Notes under the pieces: generated by a model
What the model was told of the DNA's origin: nothing
What the model saw: the letters and a program-made list of their open reading frames with translations, nothing else
Database searches by the model: none
In this document: positions 1-7,934 of the stretch, in pieces
How the letters are laid out: each line of letters starts with the position of its first letter
How positions within the stretch are numbered: position 1 is the stretch's first letter
Position numbers and translations under genes: made by a program
DNA from: a virus
IMG/VR virus record: IMGVR_UViG_3300009788_000265
Location: 1-27,328 of that record
Direction: 5' to 3' (one strand)
DNA length: 27,328 nt

Positions 1-1
1 A

Positions 2-2674
2 GAGAAGCTCGTAGGCGTCAGCATCGGCGAGCTTCGTCGGCAGTTCGAGACCGATCCGACCGGCGCGTTTGTCACGTTCCTCGAGGGCATCGATCGCCAA
101 GGGAATCGAGCGTCGCAGGCCCTCGCGAAGGTTGGGCTTGCCGGCGACGAGACGCTTCGCGTTCTCATCCCGCTCGCGTCGAGAACCGATCTGTTGACGA
201 GAGCGCTCGATACCGCCAACGAAGAGTGGGAACTCAATTCCGCGCTGATCGACGAATCGAATCGCGCGGCTGACACGATTGAGGGGACGTTCCAGCAAGT
301 AAAAAACGCAGCATCCGAGGCGTCCCAGGCGCTTGGCGAGGCAGGTCTCACGGACTCCATAAAGACCCTGAACGAGTCGCTGGCTGACCTTATAGGATTG
401 GCTCCCGGTGCGGCGGGTGCTCTCGCGAAGCTGATAGATGTTCAGCTTCAGGTGTTGGAAGCTACGAGTCCCCTAGGAGGCGCCATTGCAGGAAGCGGAT
501 TATTTTCCAATCTTTTCAGGAGGGGTCCCACCGAAAGTGGATTCGATGATGAAGATTTCTCTTCTTTCCTTGGCGATATTGAGACCGGCGATCAGCTTGA
601 TTTACTAAATAGGGTTCTTGCGGAAGCATCCTTCACGGCTTTTGATTCGGGAACGATCAATCAACTTGGCGCCCGACTCTTGGTTGGGCTGGAGGACGCG
701 CTGGCTTCCGGTAATGTGACCACGGGCGCGGCGCTCGCCGTCACTGAGACGCTCCAGGAAATCATGAAGGCCGGTTTTTCTGATCCGGCAGCGCTGGAGG
801 AAGCGCGCAAAGGATTTGAAGCGATATTCCGCGCGGCATCCGACGTAGACATTCCACCCGAGCTTCGAACCGCGATTGCCGAATTGATCGGAACCGCGGG
901 GATCTTCCCTGGAGACCAGGGTACGCGTTCTGAGATTCAACGCGCGCTTGGTCAAGATCTTGAAGCGAATACACGTCGGGTCAATGAGCAACGGTTGGCG
1001 GCGTCCGAACTAGGCCAGGCTTTTCGTGGCGCGTTCCGTGCCGGAGAAGTCGAAGCTGAGCGCATAGGCACGGTGATCGACGATCTCACAAGGCGTCTGG
1101 CGCAAGCGCAGAACCAGGCCAAGGCGTTCGTTGGGAGTCTTTCGGGATTCCTTGAGGGCGGTGAAAGGGCAATTGCGGGCCGCACACAGGCGGGGATCCT
1201 TGGGCTGGCCGAGGCGGACATTGCGCGCGTTCAACTGGCGATCGATACAAACCGGCAGCTCTTTCTCGATGCGGGCATCAATGACATCGAGGACTTTTTC
1301 GATCGATACGTCGCTGTCGTGCGTGACGGAGCGCAGCAGGCTATCGCGCGGCTCGACGCATCCAACGCCGACCTTCAGCGCGCAATCGGGCAAGCGGCGG
1401 GAGCGTCACAACTTTTGGAGACTCGCGAACGCGCGGGCCGCACGCCGACCGAGCAGGCCCTCGTGGACATTCGGGAGCTGAACCTCGCGGCGGCGGAGTT
1501 CCCACAAGCCTTTAGCGATGTGAACCTTGAAGCCGTCTTCGGTGCGATCCGCGCGAGTGCGCAGGAAGCGACGCAGGAGATCGAGCGGCAGAATCTAGAG
1601 AGCGCCCAGGCGTCCGCGGATGCTTGGCATAATGCACTTGTTCGAATTCGCGACGCGGCGGCCGGCCTCGCCGAGGCTCCGCTTGAGGCTCAGGCCAACC
1701 TGATCGAAAGCCAGCTTCGCGACTTCGAGGAATTGCAGCGGCTCAGGATCCAGAACGCGACGGGCGAGGCTGAGCAGCGGCAACTCGAGCAGGAACTAAC
1801 GGCGCGCACACTCGATACACGACGCGAGACGTTGGCGATCGATCTCCAAATTCTTCGTAGCTCTCTCGCCCTTGCCGAGGCGCGACGCGACGAAGCGACC
1901 GGGGTAGAGCAGGCTGAGCAACAACGCCAGATCATTCTTCTCAACGGTCAGATCGCGGAGACCGAGGCGACGATTGCGAACCAAGGGGCGATTGCCGAGG
2001 AGCAGATGCGGCGCCTCAACGAGACCCTATCCGTTCAGGCTCCAATCGTTCGTAACCTTGCAAGCGCGATCGATAGTAGCCTCACCAATTCACTAATCGG
2101 AATCAGGCTGGGAACGCAAGACGCCGAAGGTGCGTTTAGGAATCTAATCAATACGATACTGAATGAGATCACCCGTTTTCTTGTAAGCAACGCAGTCTCG
2201 GATTTCTTCGAGTTCCTCGCGGCAGCCAACAGCACGGGCGGTGGCGGTGGGTTCCTCGGTTCTCTGGTCGGCGGTCTCTTCGGCTTGCTCGGTGGCGGCG
2301 GTGGCGCAACTATCGGAACAGTAGACAACACACTTGGCGTAATTGCTAACCAGGGTGTCAGTAGAGGTGGCATTGCCAATACGCCAACGAAAATCTCATC
2401 GTTCGGAGGGGGCGACATCAACGATGCCGTCTTCCCCCTATCAGACTCTCTTGTAAGCCCGCTCGGTGCCCGGCGACGCGGACAAGTCGGCGCAGACGAA
2501 GAAGCAAGGCAGACCGTTATCAATAATAATTTCTTTATTCAGGCGCTAGATCAGCGGGGTGTTCAAGAGATATTCTTCGAGAACAAAGATTCTCTCCTCC
2601 AACTCGTCGGGCAAGGGATCGATGGCGGCGACGTTGCGCTACGTGACTCCGTTCGATCAGTAAGGGGCGGATAG
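2..2674 (+). CDS. Phage tail tape measure protein, C-terminal part (5' end outside window)
   Basis: The frame is open from base 2, so the gene begins before the window; the TTG at 194 is only the first internal start-like codon. About 890 residues are visible. The start (TGAFVTFLEGIDRQGNRA, then an alanine-rich helical stretch with ETLRVLIPLAS) resembles the tape-measure core of TP901/lambda-H type proteins. Long Gln/Glu/Ala-rich helices follow over roughly two thirds of the length, as expected for a rod that sets tail length. A Gly-rich hydrophobic patch lies near base 2240-2310, and the end is a small domain with GGGDINDAVFPLSDSL, like the C-terminal domain often seen in tape measure proteins. 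It is the first visible gene of the tail operon and ends one base before the GTG of the next gene. Tape measure is confident from length, composition and position; the exact subfamily is not. Confidence 0.85.
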   Translation, partial: EKLVGVSIGELRRQFETDPTGAFVTFLEGIDRQGNRASQALAKVGLAGDETLRVLIPLASRTDLLTRALDTANEEWELNSALIDESNRAADTIEGTFQQVKNAASEASQALGEAGLTDSIKTLNESLADLIGLAPGAAGALAKLIDVQLQVLEATSPLGGAIAGSGLFSNLFRRGPTESGFDDEDFSSFLGDIETGDQLDLLNRVLAEASFTAFDSGTINQLGARLLVGLEDALASGNVTTGAALAVTETLQEIMKAGFSDPAALEEARKGFEAIFRAASDVDIPPELRTAIAELIGTAGIFPGDQGTRSEIQRALGQDLEANTRRVNEQRLAASELGQAFRGAFRAGEVEAERIGTVIDDLTRRLAQAQNQAKAFVGSLSGFLEGGERAIAGRTQAGILGLAEADIARVQLAIDTNRQLFLDAGINDIEDFFDRYVAVVRDGAQQAIARLDASNADLQRAIGQAAGASQLLETRERAGRTPTEQALVDIRELNLAAAEFPQAFSDVNLEAVFGAIRASAQEATQEIERQNLESAQASADAWHNALVRIRDAAAGLAEAPLEAQANLIESQLRDFEELQRLRIQNATGEAEQRQLEQELTARTLDTRRETLAIDLQILRSSLALAEARRDEATGVEQAEQQRQIILLNGQIAETEATIANQGAIAEEQMRRLNETLSVQAPIVRNLASAIDSSLTNSLIGIRLGTQDAEGAFRNLINTILNEITRFLVSNAVSDFFEFLAAANSTGGGGGFLGSLVGGLFGLLGGGGGATIGTVDNTLGVIANQGVSRGGIANTPTKISSFGGGDINDAVFPLSDSLVSPLGARRRGQVGADEEARQTVINNNFFIQALDQRGVQEIFFENKDSLLQLVGQGIDGGDVALRDSVRSVRGG

Positions 2675-2675
2675 C

Positions 2676-3602
2676 GTGGCGCTCACGACTGATACCTCTT
2701 GGGACTTCAACGCCTCGGCCGGCCATACGTTTGACGCCGCCGACGTGGAGTTCGTGAACGTCGGCGGTGCGGATATCGCTCGCGCGAAGGTCGGGTTTTC
2801 CGGCAACACGGTCATCGTTGCACCGGTCACTTCACGCGCCGGGTTCGGCGATATCCACGAGCTCCAACTTACGATCAAGGAAGAGGTTGGATACTTCCAC
2901 ACGTTCGCATTCGCGTTTGGCGTCGACGGTTCCGGCGATCCACTCTGGCAAACCATTATCGGCGGTGAGTGGCGTACGCTCACCATCCTGGATGCATCGG
3001 ATTTGAACGCGAACGCCGCGGATCAGGTGGAGATTCTCACGTTTGGGCTAGGACGAAACGAGTTGATAAACAATCGATTCTGGCTCGGCGGGAGTGTGAT
3101 TTACGTCGCCGTTGGCATCTCCATGGTGGCCGGCGCGACCCAAGGCCAGATAGACCAGATTTCTCTTTTGCACGGGACTACGGTAACGAGCATCTTAGGT
3201 TCCGAGGGAACGCTTGATCTACTTCCCACGTTGGCGAGTGGAGAGCGCGCTGAACCAGAGCTTCCTATTGATCGAGAATTCCTTCACGCTGCGAACGCAG
3301 CTCGAGGCTCGGACGGAACGACGACCGTCATCGCGGATCGGACTCGGATTCGTGCGCGTTACCAAGAGCTCAAGTGGCTCCTTGATTCCGCGGCCGATCG
3401 AACTTTGGTTAAGGACTTCTTGGAGGCTCATCAGCAAACGCCGTTCGAATGGTCGCCGCCAATCGTCGAGGCGCCCCGTAGGTTCTGGGCCGACGACGTT
3501 ACCGAAATACTTATTCATCCTGGCGCAGCATTCGAGATCTCGGCAACCTTGGTTGAACAATTCGCCGGCGAGTTCCCGGATGCTTTGGGACCACTTTCGT
3601 AG
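2676..3602 (+). CDS. Minor tail protein, lambda gpM-like C-terminal domain
   Basis: 308 residues from a GTG placed one base after the tape measure stop; no ATG gives a comparable start. The N-terminal two thirds are beta-rich and I do not recognise them. The last ~80 residues (DRTLVKDFLEAHQQTPFEW, SPPIVEAPRRFW, then a FEISATLVEQFAG strand) follow the pattern of lambda gpM: a long helix, a F-W-pP turn, and a closing strand with a phi-x-ATLxEqF motif. gpM-type proteins sit at the tail tip between the tape measure and gpL. Position here, directly after the tape measure and before a gpL-like gene, agrees. It is about three times longer than gpM (109 aa), so the N-terminal extension is an extra virion domain of unknown role. 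The family match was made from memory without alignment software. Confidence 0.65.
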   Translation: MALTTDTSWDFNASAGHTFDAADVEFVNVGGADIARAKVGFSGNTVIVAPVTSRAGFGDIHELQLTIKEEVGYFHTFAFAFGVDGSGDPLWQTIIGGEWRTLTILDASDLNANAADQVEILTFGLGRNELINNRFWLGGSVIYVAVGISMVAGATQGQIDQISLLHGTTVTSILGSEGTLDLLPTLASGERAEPELPIDREFLHAANAARGSDGTTTVIADRTRIRARYQELKWLLDSAADRTLVKDFLEAHQQTPFEWSPPIVEAPRRFWADDVTEILIHPGAAFEISATLVEQFAGEFPDALGPLS

Positions 3603-3619
3603 GGAGGGGACATGACAAT

Positions 3620-3856
3620 ATGGAGTCTATCGAAAAGCAACGAAAGAGATTTAACCGGGAGGTGAAGAGATTTGATGAAGAACATAGGCGAAAACAAGAC
3701 TGGAGGAGGGATGCAGATCGATGGAATAAGGAGTGCGATAAAAGAGAAGCAAGCGAGGATCGGCGGGCGAGGTATATAGCGGGCAGCTTGTGTGTCGCAC
3801 TGGTTGCGGGTCCGACAATCTTCGTGCTTATAAAAAGAATGCTCTTAGGGCATTAG
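3620..3856 (+). CDS. Small tail-anchored membrane protein, coiled-coil N-terminus (unknown function)
   Basis: 78 residues. The ATG at 3620 has an AGGGAGGGG ribosome site 10 bases upstream. Residues 1-50 are extremely charged and helical (Arg, Lys, Glu, Asp), predicted to form a coiled coil or extended helix. Residues 51-70 (YIAGSLCVALVAGPTIFVLI) form one hydrophobic membrane segment followed by KR, so the protein is probably a C-tail-anchored cytoplasmic protein. It interrupts the otherwise canonical M-L gene order and is more AT-rich than its neighbours, which suggests a later insertion (moron). The stop is two bases before the next ATG. I do not know its function; a lysis accessory or superinfection-exclusion factor is possible but unsupported. 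Confidence 0.6.
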   Translation: MESIEKQRKRFNREVKRFDEEHRRKQDWRRDADRWNKECDKREASEDRRARYIAGSLCVALVAGPTIFVLIKRMLLGH

Positions 3857-3858
3857 CT

Positions 3859-4467
3859 ATGAAAGCACTCGACGCATCAGTCCTTCGTCGGATCAACGAG
3901 CAAGAGGGCGTTGATCCGTTCTTTTGGTTGTTAGACTTCCTCCCCTCTGCCACCGAGTCCGTCTTCATGACGAACAACAACGACAGCGTCACGTTCGAAG
4001 GGCGAACCTACGAGCCATTCCCGTTCGACGTGGGTCAACACGTGACCGACGCAAAGGGGAACCTCTCCGACCTGGTGCTCGACGTAAAGGATGTGACCGG
4101 CGACATTGCGGACCTGGTGCGCAAGTATTTCGGGTTCGGTGGTCAGAAGGTTATCCTTCGGCTCGTCCTAAAAAAGCTTTCGTCAGGCGTATCAACCGAG
4201 GCGACGAAGCTGACGTTCGAGGTTGGAACGTCCGCGGTCGAGGGAGATAACGCGAAATTCATTCTAGGCAAGATCGCGCTCATGCGGCATGTCTTTCCAG
4301 TGGGCCGATTCTGGCGTGAACGTTGTCGCTTGAACTACAAGGGGGCGCTGTGTGGTTACGTCGGAACGCTTCCAACGTGCGATTTCACCCTCGGCGCGCC
4401 TAATGGATGTCAGGCGCACGACATCACAATCCGCTTTGGAGGTTTTCCGGGGATACCTGCACAATGA
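3859..4467 (+). CDS. Minor tail protein, lambda gpL-like, with four conserved cysteines
   Basis: 202 residues from ATG 3859, two bases after the previous stop; the upstream in-frame TTG at 3790 would overlap the preceding gene and is rejected. The N-terminal part (residues 40-85: VTFEGRTYEPFPFDVG, then DLVLDVKDVTGDIADLV) matches the beta domain of gpL/DUF2163-type tail proteins, where a strand-rich fold carries the phrase f.g..Y.p.pi. The C-terminal part has Cys156, Cys165, Cys174 and Cys184 in a spacing like that of lambda gpL, which is reported to hold a 4Fe-4S cluster. It ends RFGGFPGIPAQ, as gpL ends GFGGF. The protein is expected at the tail tip with gpK and gpJ. The stop overlaps the next start (ATGA). 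Confidence 0.85.
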   Translation: MKALDASVLRRINEQEGVDPFFWLLDFLPSATESVFMTNNNDSVTFEGRTYEPFPFDVGQHVTDAKGNLSDLVLDVKDVTGDIADLVRKYFGFGGQKVILRLVLKKLSSGVSTEATKLTFEVGTSAVEGDNAKFILGKIALMRHVFPVGRFWRERCRLNYKGALCGYVGTLPTCDFTLGAPNGCQAHDITIRFGGFPGIPAQ

Positions 4468-4784
4468 CCGAGCCAAAGCCGAAATCGAGCTGTCGAGATT
4501 GCGGGTTGGATTACGCCGTAGACTCATTCGCGGATTTACTAATTGGCCAAGATCAATGGAACATTATTACGATCGACGATGGACCTGAGATTCTACTTTG
4601 TCCGAACTGTATTTGTCGGCGAATAGCTAAGCTAGAAATGACGAACGTCCCCTGTGCCTTCGTGTCTGGGGGGCTACTATCAATGAGTCGCACTGAGCTT
4701 TCTTCGTTGCTCGGCGTTCATCGCCTTCAAAAAGAACTAGATAGGCTGAACGATCTAATCAAGGAGCTATCGACACGACAATGA
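4464..4784 (+). CDS. Hypothetical zinc-ribbon-like protein inserted between gpL and gpK genes
   Basis: 106 residues; the ATG overlaps the previous stop (ATGA), so translation is probably coupled. Cys10-x2-Cys13 and Cys46-x2-Cys49 (CRDC, CPNC) form two knuckles 32 residues apart, a layout typical of small zinc ribbons; Cys51 follows directly. The last ~25 residues (LQKELDRLNDLIKELS) form a leucine-heptad helix that could dimerise. No virion family is recognisable, and lambda-like operons normally have nothing between the L and K genes. Base composition is lighter in GC than the flanking tail genes. I read it as an accessory gene riding in the tail operon; its function is unknown. Confidence 0.6.
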   Translation: MTEPKPKSSCRDCGLDYAVDSFADLLIGQDQWNIITIDDGPEILLCPNCICRRIAKLEMTNVPCAFVSGGLLSMSRTELSSLLGVHRLQKELDRLNDLIKELSTRQ

Positions 4785-5203
4785 TCGATCGAATCACCAG
4801 GCCGGCCATCGAAGTCATCAACGAGCTTATCGTGGGCGCCGTTCCCTTCAAGCTCTGTGGTCGATCGCCCGAGGAAGGCTTCGATTGCCTCGGGGTTGGG
4901 ATTTACTACTACCTCCACGTACATGGAATCCAGATATTCGATCAGCTCAGCATAGATCCGGAAGCGGTTCAGCAACGCGCGTTCATGGAGCAATGGACGA
5001 AGATTGAAGAATCCGAGCTTGAGTGTGGAGTGCATTACAAAACCCTGACTGACGGCTACCATCTAGGCGTGAATACTCCGCACGGTGTTCTTCATTCTGG
5101 GGGAGATCTTGGTGTCGTATGCACTCCAATGCGCAAGTTTCGGCTTTCTATTCGGGGCTTCTATCGAAACAAGATCTACGCTGAACGGCTGGGTCTCAAA
5201 TGA
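4781..5203 (+). CDS. Tail-tip NlpC/P60-like cysteine peptidase (lambda gpK-like)
   Basis: 140 residues, ATGA overlap with both neighbours. Cys36 lies in GRSPEEGFDCLGVGIYYY, matching the NlpC/P60 active-site phrase g.sp..gfDCsGlv.y.y. His94 (DGYHLGVNT) fits the catalytic histidine, and His105 in GVLHSGG fits the usual fiHa strand. It therefore looks like the peptidase half of gpK, without the N-terminal Mov34/JAB-like half found in lambda gpK (199 aa in the mature protein). Such proteins sit at the tail tip and cut peptide cross-links of the cell wall during DNA entry or take part in tip assembly. Position between gpL-like and gpJ-like genes supports this strongly. The Ser after Cys, common in the family, is Leu here. 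Confidence 0.85.
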   Translation: MIDRITRPAIEVINELIVGAVPFKLCGRSPEEGFDCLGVGIYYYLHVHGIQIFDQLSIDPEAVQQRAFMEQWTKIEESELECGVHYKTLTDGYHLGVNTPHGVLHSGGDLGVVCTPMRKFRLSIRGFYRNKIYAERLGLK

Positions 5204-7842
5204 TTCGCGTCCGCCACGTTACCGATCTCATGAGCAAGCGCAAAGAAGCGCAACCATACGACCAGCCCTACGGCCAGACGCTCGCACAACTCGCCCCGGA
5301 AGACGTACGGGTCGCTATGCTCGACTCGCATCTCGTGACGGTCAACGACGACGAATGGAACGCACGCATTCCCGAACAATCGACCGTTTGCTACATCACA
5401 ACTTATCATAGTGTTGGCGCGGTTGTCGCCGCGATCGTCGCCGCAGCGCAGTTCGTTGCGACAGCGGTAGCCGCCTTTGCTGTAAGTGGATTCGGTCAGC
5501 TCGTCATTGGTCTTGGCCTAAGTCTCGCCGCGAATAAGTTGCTTGCCCCGTCGGCGGCTGGGCTCCCAAATTTCAAGCAAGATTCAGACGACACGTCCGC
5601 GGCATTCGGGTTCGACGCGATTCAGAACGTAGTCGAAAACGGGTCGGTCATCGGCGCTGTTTATGGAGAACACTTGGTCGGCGGGGCCATCATCGCTGCA
5701 TGGAGGACCGGCGATCCCGAATTCAATACGATCCTCCATGTGATTTTTGCGCTCGGTCATGGGCCGATCGATCGTATTGGCGTCGGAACGAATGAATACT
5801 CTACATCGACCAACGACATCGAGGCCGACAGTCTCCCCAGCGGGATGTTGATCAACGGCATTCCGGCCGACACGTACGAAGACATCGACGCACACGTTCG
5901 AATGGGCGAGGCGACCGAAACGGTGATGCCAGGCTTTGAGGAAGTCTTCACGGAATACGAGCAAGAATTCCGCCTCGATGAAGATACGATCGAGTGGACC
6001 ACCAAGGACGCCGTCAACGGTGTTGGCTTTCTCGTTACATTTCCGGGCGGGCTCTGGGACACGGATAGCAGAGGCAAGATCGGACACAAGACGCTTGACC
6101 TGATCGTCACGGTTACGGAGCTGGACGGCGCCACGATCATCACAACGGATGTTGTTCGCTTCAGGGAAAGGAGGCGCTACCAGATTTGGGCTTCTCAGCG
6201 ATACGACGATCTAAGCGAAGTCGACAACGGTCCAGGCGCGCAGGGACCGCGCCGCATGATTATCAAGGTAAAGCGTGATCCGTCCTTTCTTCCGCCCGGA
6301 TACTTGAGCACCGGAAGCAAGGTCAAACAGGATCTTTGCGACCTCATAGCTTTTCACGAGATCCGATATGCGGCCATCGCCTATAACGGGGTGGCAAAGT
6401 TTGGTGCGCACATCCGAGCAACAGGGCAACTAAGCGGTACCATACCGACGATTTTAACGCTGATGCGAGGATTAAAGATCGAGGTTGGGACGGCGGCCGT
6501 AGGATCGCCGCCAGCCTTTACGACGGAATACTCAGCTAACCCCGCGTGGATCGGTCGTTCGATCTTGACCAACAAAGTCTTCGGAATGGGGAACGTCATT
6601 GCCTCGACCGATCCAGATTACGACGACTTTAAGCTATGGTCCGAATACTGCGATGCGCTCGTGCCCGAGTTCACTGGCTCGGTCGATACGGAAAAACGGT
6701 TCGTTTCCGCGATGGTCTATGATTCACAGCGCCAGGGCTGGGAATCCTTGCTATTGATGACCGGGATCTCTCGCGCGCTTCCACTCACCGTAGGCGACAC
6801 CATCAACGTCAAGTTAGAGAATCAGCGGGCCGTCACGCAAAACTTTGGGGCGGCCGAGATCGAAGACGATTCCTTCGCGTTCGGGTTCATCTCCCCGACC
6901 GAACGATTCACGGCGATCGAAGCACGGTTCCGAAACGCGGCCAATGAGTTTGAACAAGATTCGATCAGGGTTGAAATCCCCGGTCTTGATGAAACGCTCG
7001 GAGACACGCGCGGCAATACGACCGAGGCCTTTGGGTTGGTGAAGGATACGATCGTCAAGCGGCTCGTATCGTTCTGGCTTCGTCAAGAACGATTCACCCG
7101 CGGCTACTTCCGTTTCCGTTGTCCGCTCGCGGCGATCGCGGCCGAGCCGGGCGATGTGATCGGCGTCTCGCACAGGGTCCAGCGATGGTCGGTCAGCGGC
7201 CGGACACGTGGCCAGCAGGTCGACGCGTCCGACGCCTACGTGAAGTTGGATCAGTCCGTTGTACTCGAAACGGATGTGATCTATACCTACAAGGAGCGAC
7301 GCAAGAAAGACTCCACGGATCTATCGACCGACTTTACCGTTCCGGCGCCCGTTACCGTTACTGACCTCATTCAGATCCACGCTGGGTTTCTCACGGTCGT
7401 CAACTACCTTAACATCGGAGGCGATACGATCTCGCTGTCGATCGACGGCGCAGCGCCGGTCGTCCTTACCGAAGGCGTAGAGTGGACCGCTTCGGTGGAC
7501 AACGCGACGACGATGGGCTCGATCGCGACGGCAATCAACGCGCTCGTAGGTGTGAGTACGTTGGGGTCAGGCGTCTCGCGCGCGATCGAGGTTGATGAAG
7601 GGAGCGTCCTTGATCTCCTGGTCACGAGCGCCGCCTTTGCCGATCTCAACTTGGACCATGAATCAACCGGAGAGATCGGCGCTAGCTTCATTCTCGGGCA
7701 TCGATCGACGATCACACAGCAAGGTGTGATCATGGCGATCACAGCGGGTAAGAAGGGGACCGATCGGTCGATCGAGTGCCTGGATTATCATCCGCACGTT
7801 TATACCGATGATTCCGAGCCTCTTGAAACGGCGCCTTTCTAG
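5200..7842 (+). CDS. Tail tip attachment protein, gpI-gpJ fusion-like, first part of a split gene
   Basis: 880 residues from an ATG overlapping the previous stop. Residues 1-70 (VTVNDDEWNARIPEQSTV, then cYIT) resemble the end of the gpI ubiquitin-like domain. Residues 70-115 hold two hydrophobic Ala/Val-rich segments, as at the gpI/gpJ boundary. From about residue 135 the phrase NVVENGSVIGAVYGEHLVGG matches the start of gpJ-type tip proteins (pvpi.YG...vGG), followed by the long beta-rich tip body. The reading frame stops at 7842 after ETAPF, but the -1 frame is open from 7827 and continues in the same style to 9455 with no ATG or GTG start. gpJ proteins are usually over 1100 residues, so this is probably the first two thirds of a single protein. 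It should form the central tip that contacts the host receptor. Confidence 0.8.
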   Translation: MIRVRHVTDLMSKRKEAQPYDQPYGQTLAQLAPEDVRVAMLDSHLVTVNDDEWNARIPEQSTVCYITTYHSVGAVVAAIVAAAQFVATAVAAFAVSGFGQLVIGLGLSLAANKLLAPSAAGLPNFKQDSDDTSAAFGFDAIQNVVENGSVIGAVYGEHLVGGAIIAAWRTGDPEFNTILHVIFALGHGPIDRIGVGTNEYSTSTNDIEADSLPSGMLINGIPADTYEDIDAHVRMGEATETVMPGFEEVFTEYEQEFRLDEDTIEWTTKDAVNGVGFLVTFPGGLWDTDSRGKIGHKTLDLIVTVTELDGATIITTDVVRFRERRRYQIWASQRYDDLSEVDNGPGAQGPRRMIIKVKRDPSFLPPGYLSTGSKVKQDLCDLIAFHEIRYAAIAYNGVAKFGAHIRATGQLSGTIPTILTLMRGLKIEVGTAAVGSPPAFTTEYSANPAWIGRSILTNKVFGMGNVIASTDPDYDDFKLWSEYCDALVPEFTGSVDTEKRFVSAMVYDSQRQGWESLLLMTGISRALPLTVGDTINVKLENQRAVTQNFGAAEIEDDSFAFGFISPTERFTAIEARFRNAANEFEQDSIRVEIPGLDETLGDTRGNTTEAFGLVKDTIVKRLVSFWLRQERFTRGYFRFRCPLAAIAAEPGDVIGVSHRVQRWSVSGRTRGQQVDASDAYVKLDQSVVLETDVIYTYKERRKKDSTDLSTDFTVPAPVTVTDLIQIHAGFLTVVNYLNIGGDTISLSIDGAAPVVLTEGVEWTASVDNATTMGSIATAINALVGVSTLGSGVSRAIEVDEGSVLDLLVTSAAFADLNLDHESTGEIGASFILGHRSTITQQGVIMAITAGKKGTDRSIECLDYHPHVYTDDSEPLETAPF

Positions 7843-7934
7843 TTCCGCAAGGCGATCTACCAGCCGATGTCGACTGGGTCCAAGTCACGATCTCCAACGC
7901 CACCACTCTATTCGGAAGCGGCGTATCGCTTTTC

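Noticed and set aside
7828-7840. Classic X-XXY-YYZ slippery heptamer at the tip-gene break
   Set aside because: The frame there reads G-CCT-TTC, which does not allow re-pairing of both tRNAs; only single-tRNA slippage on Phe would be possible.
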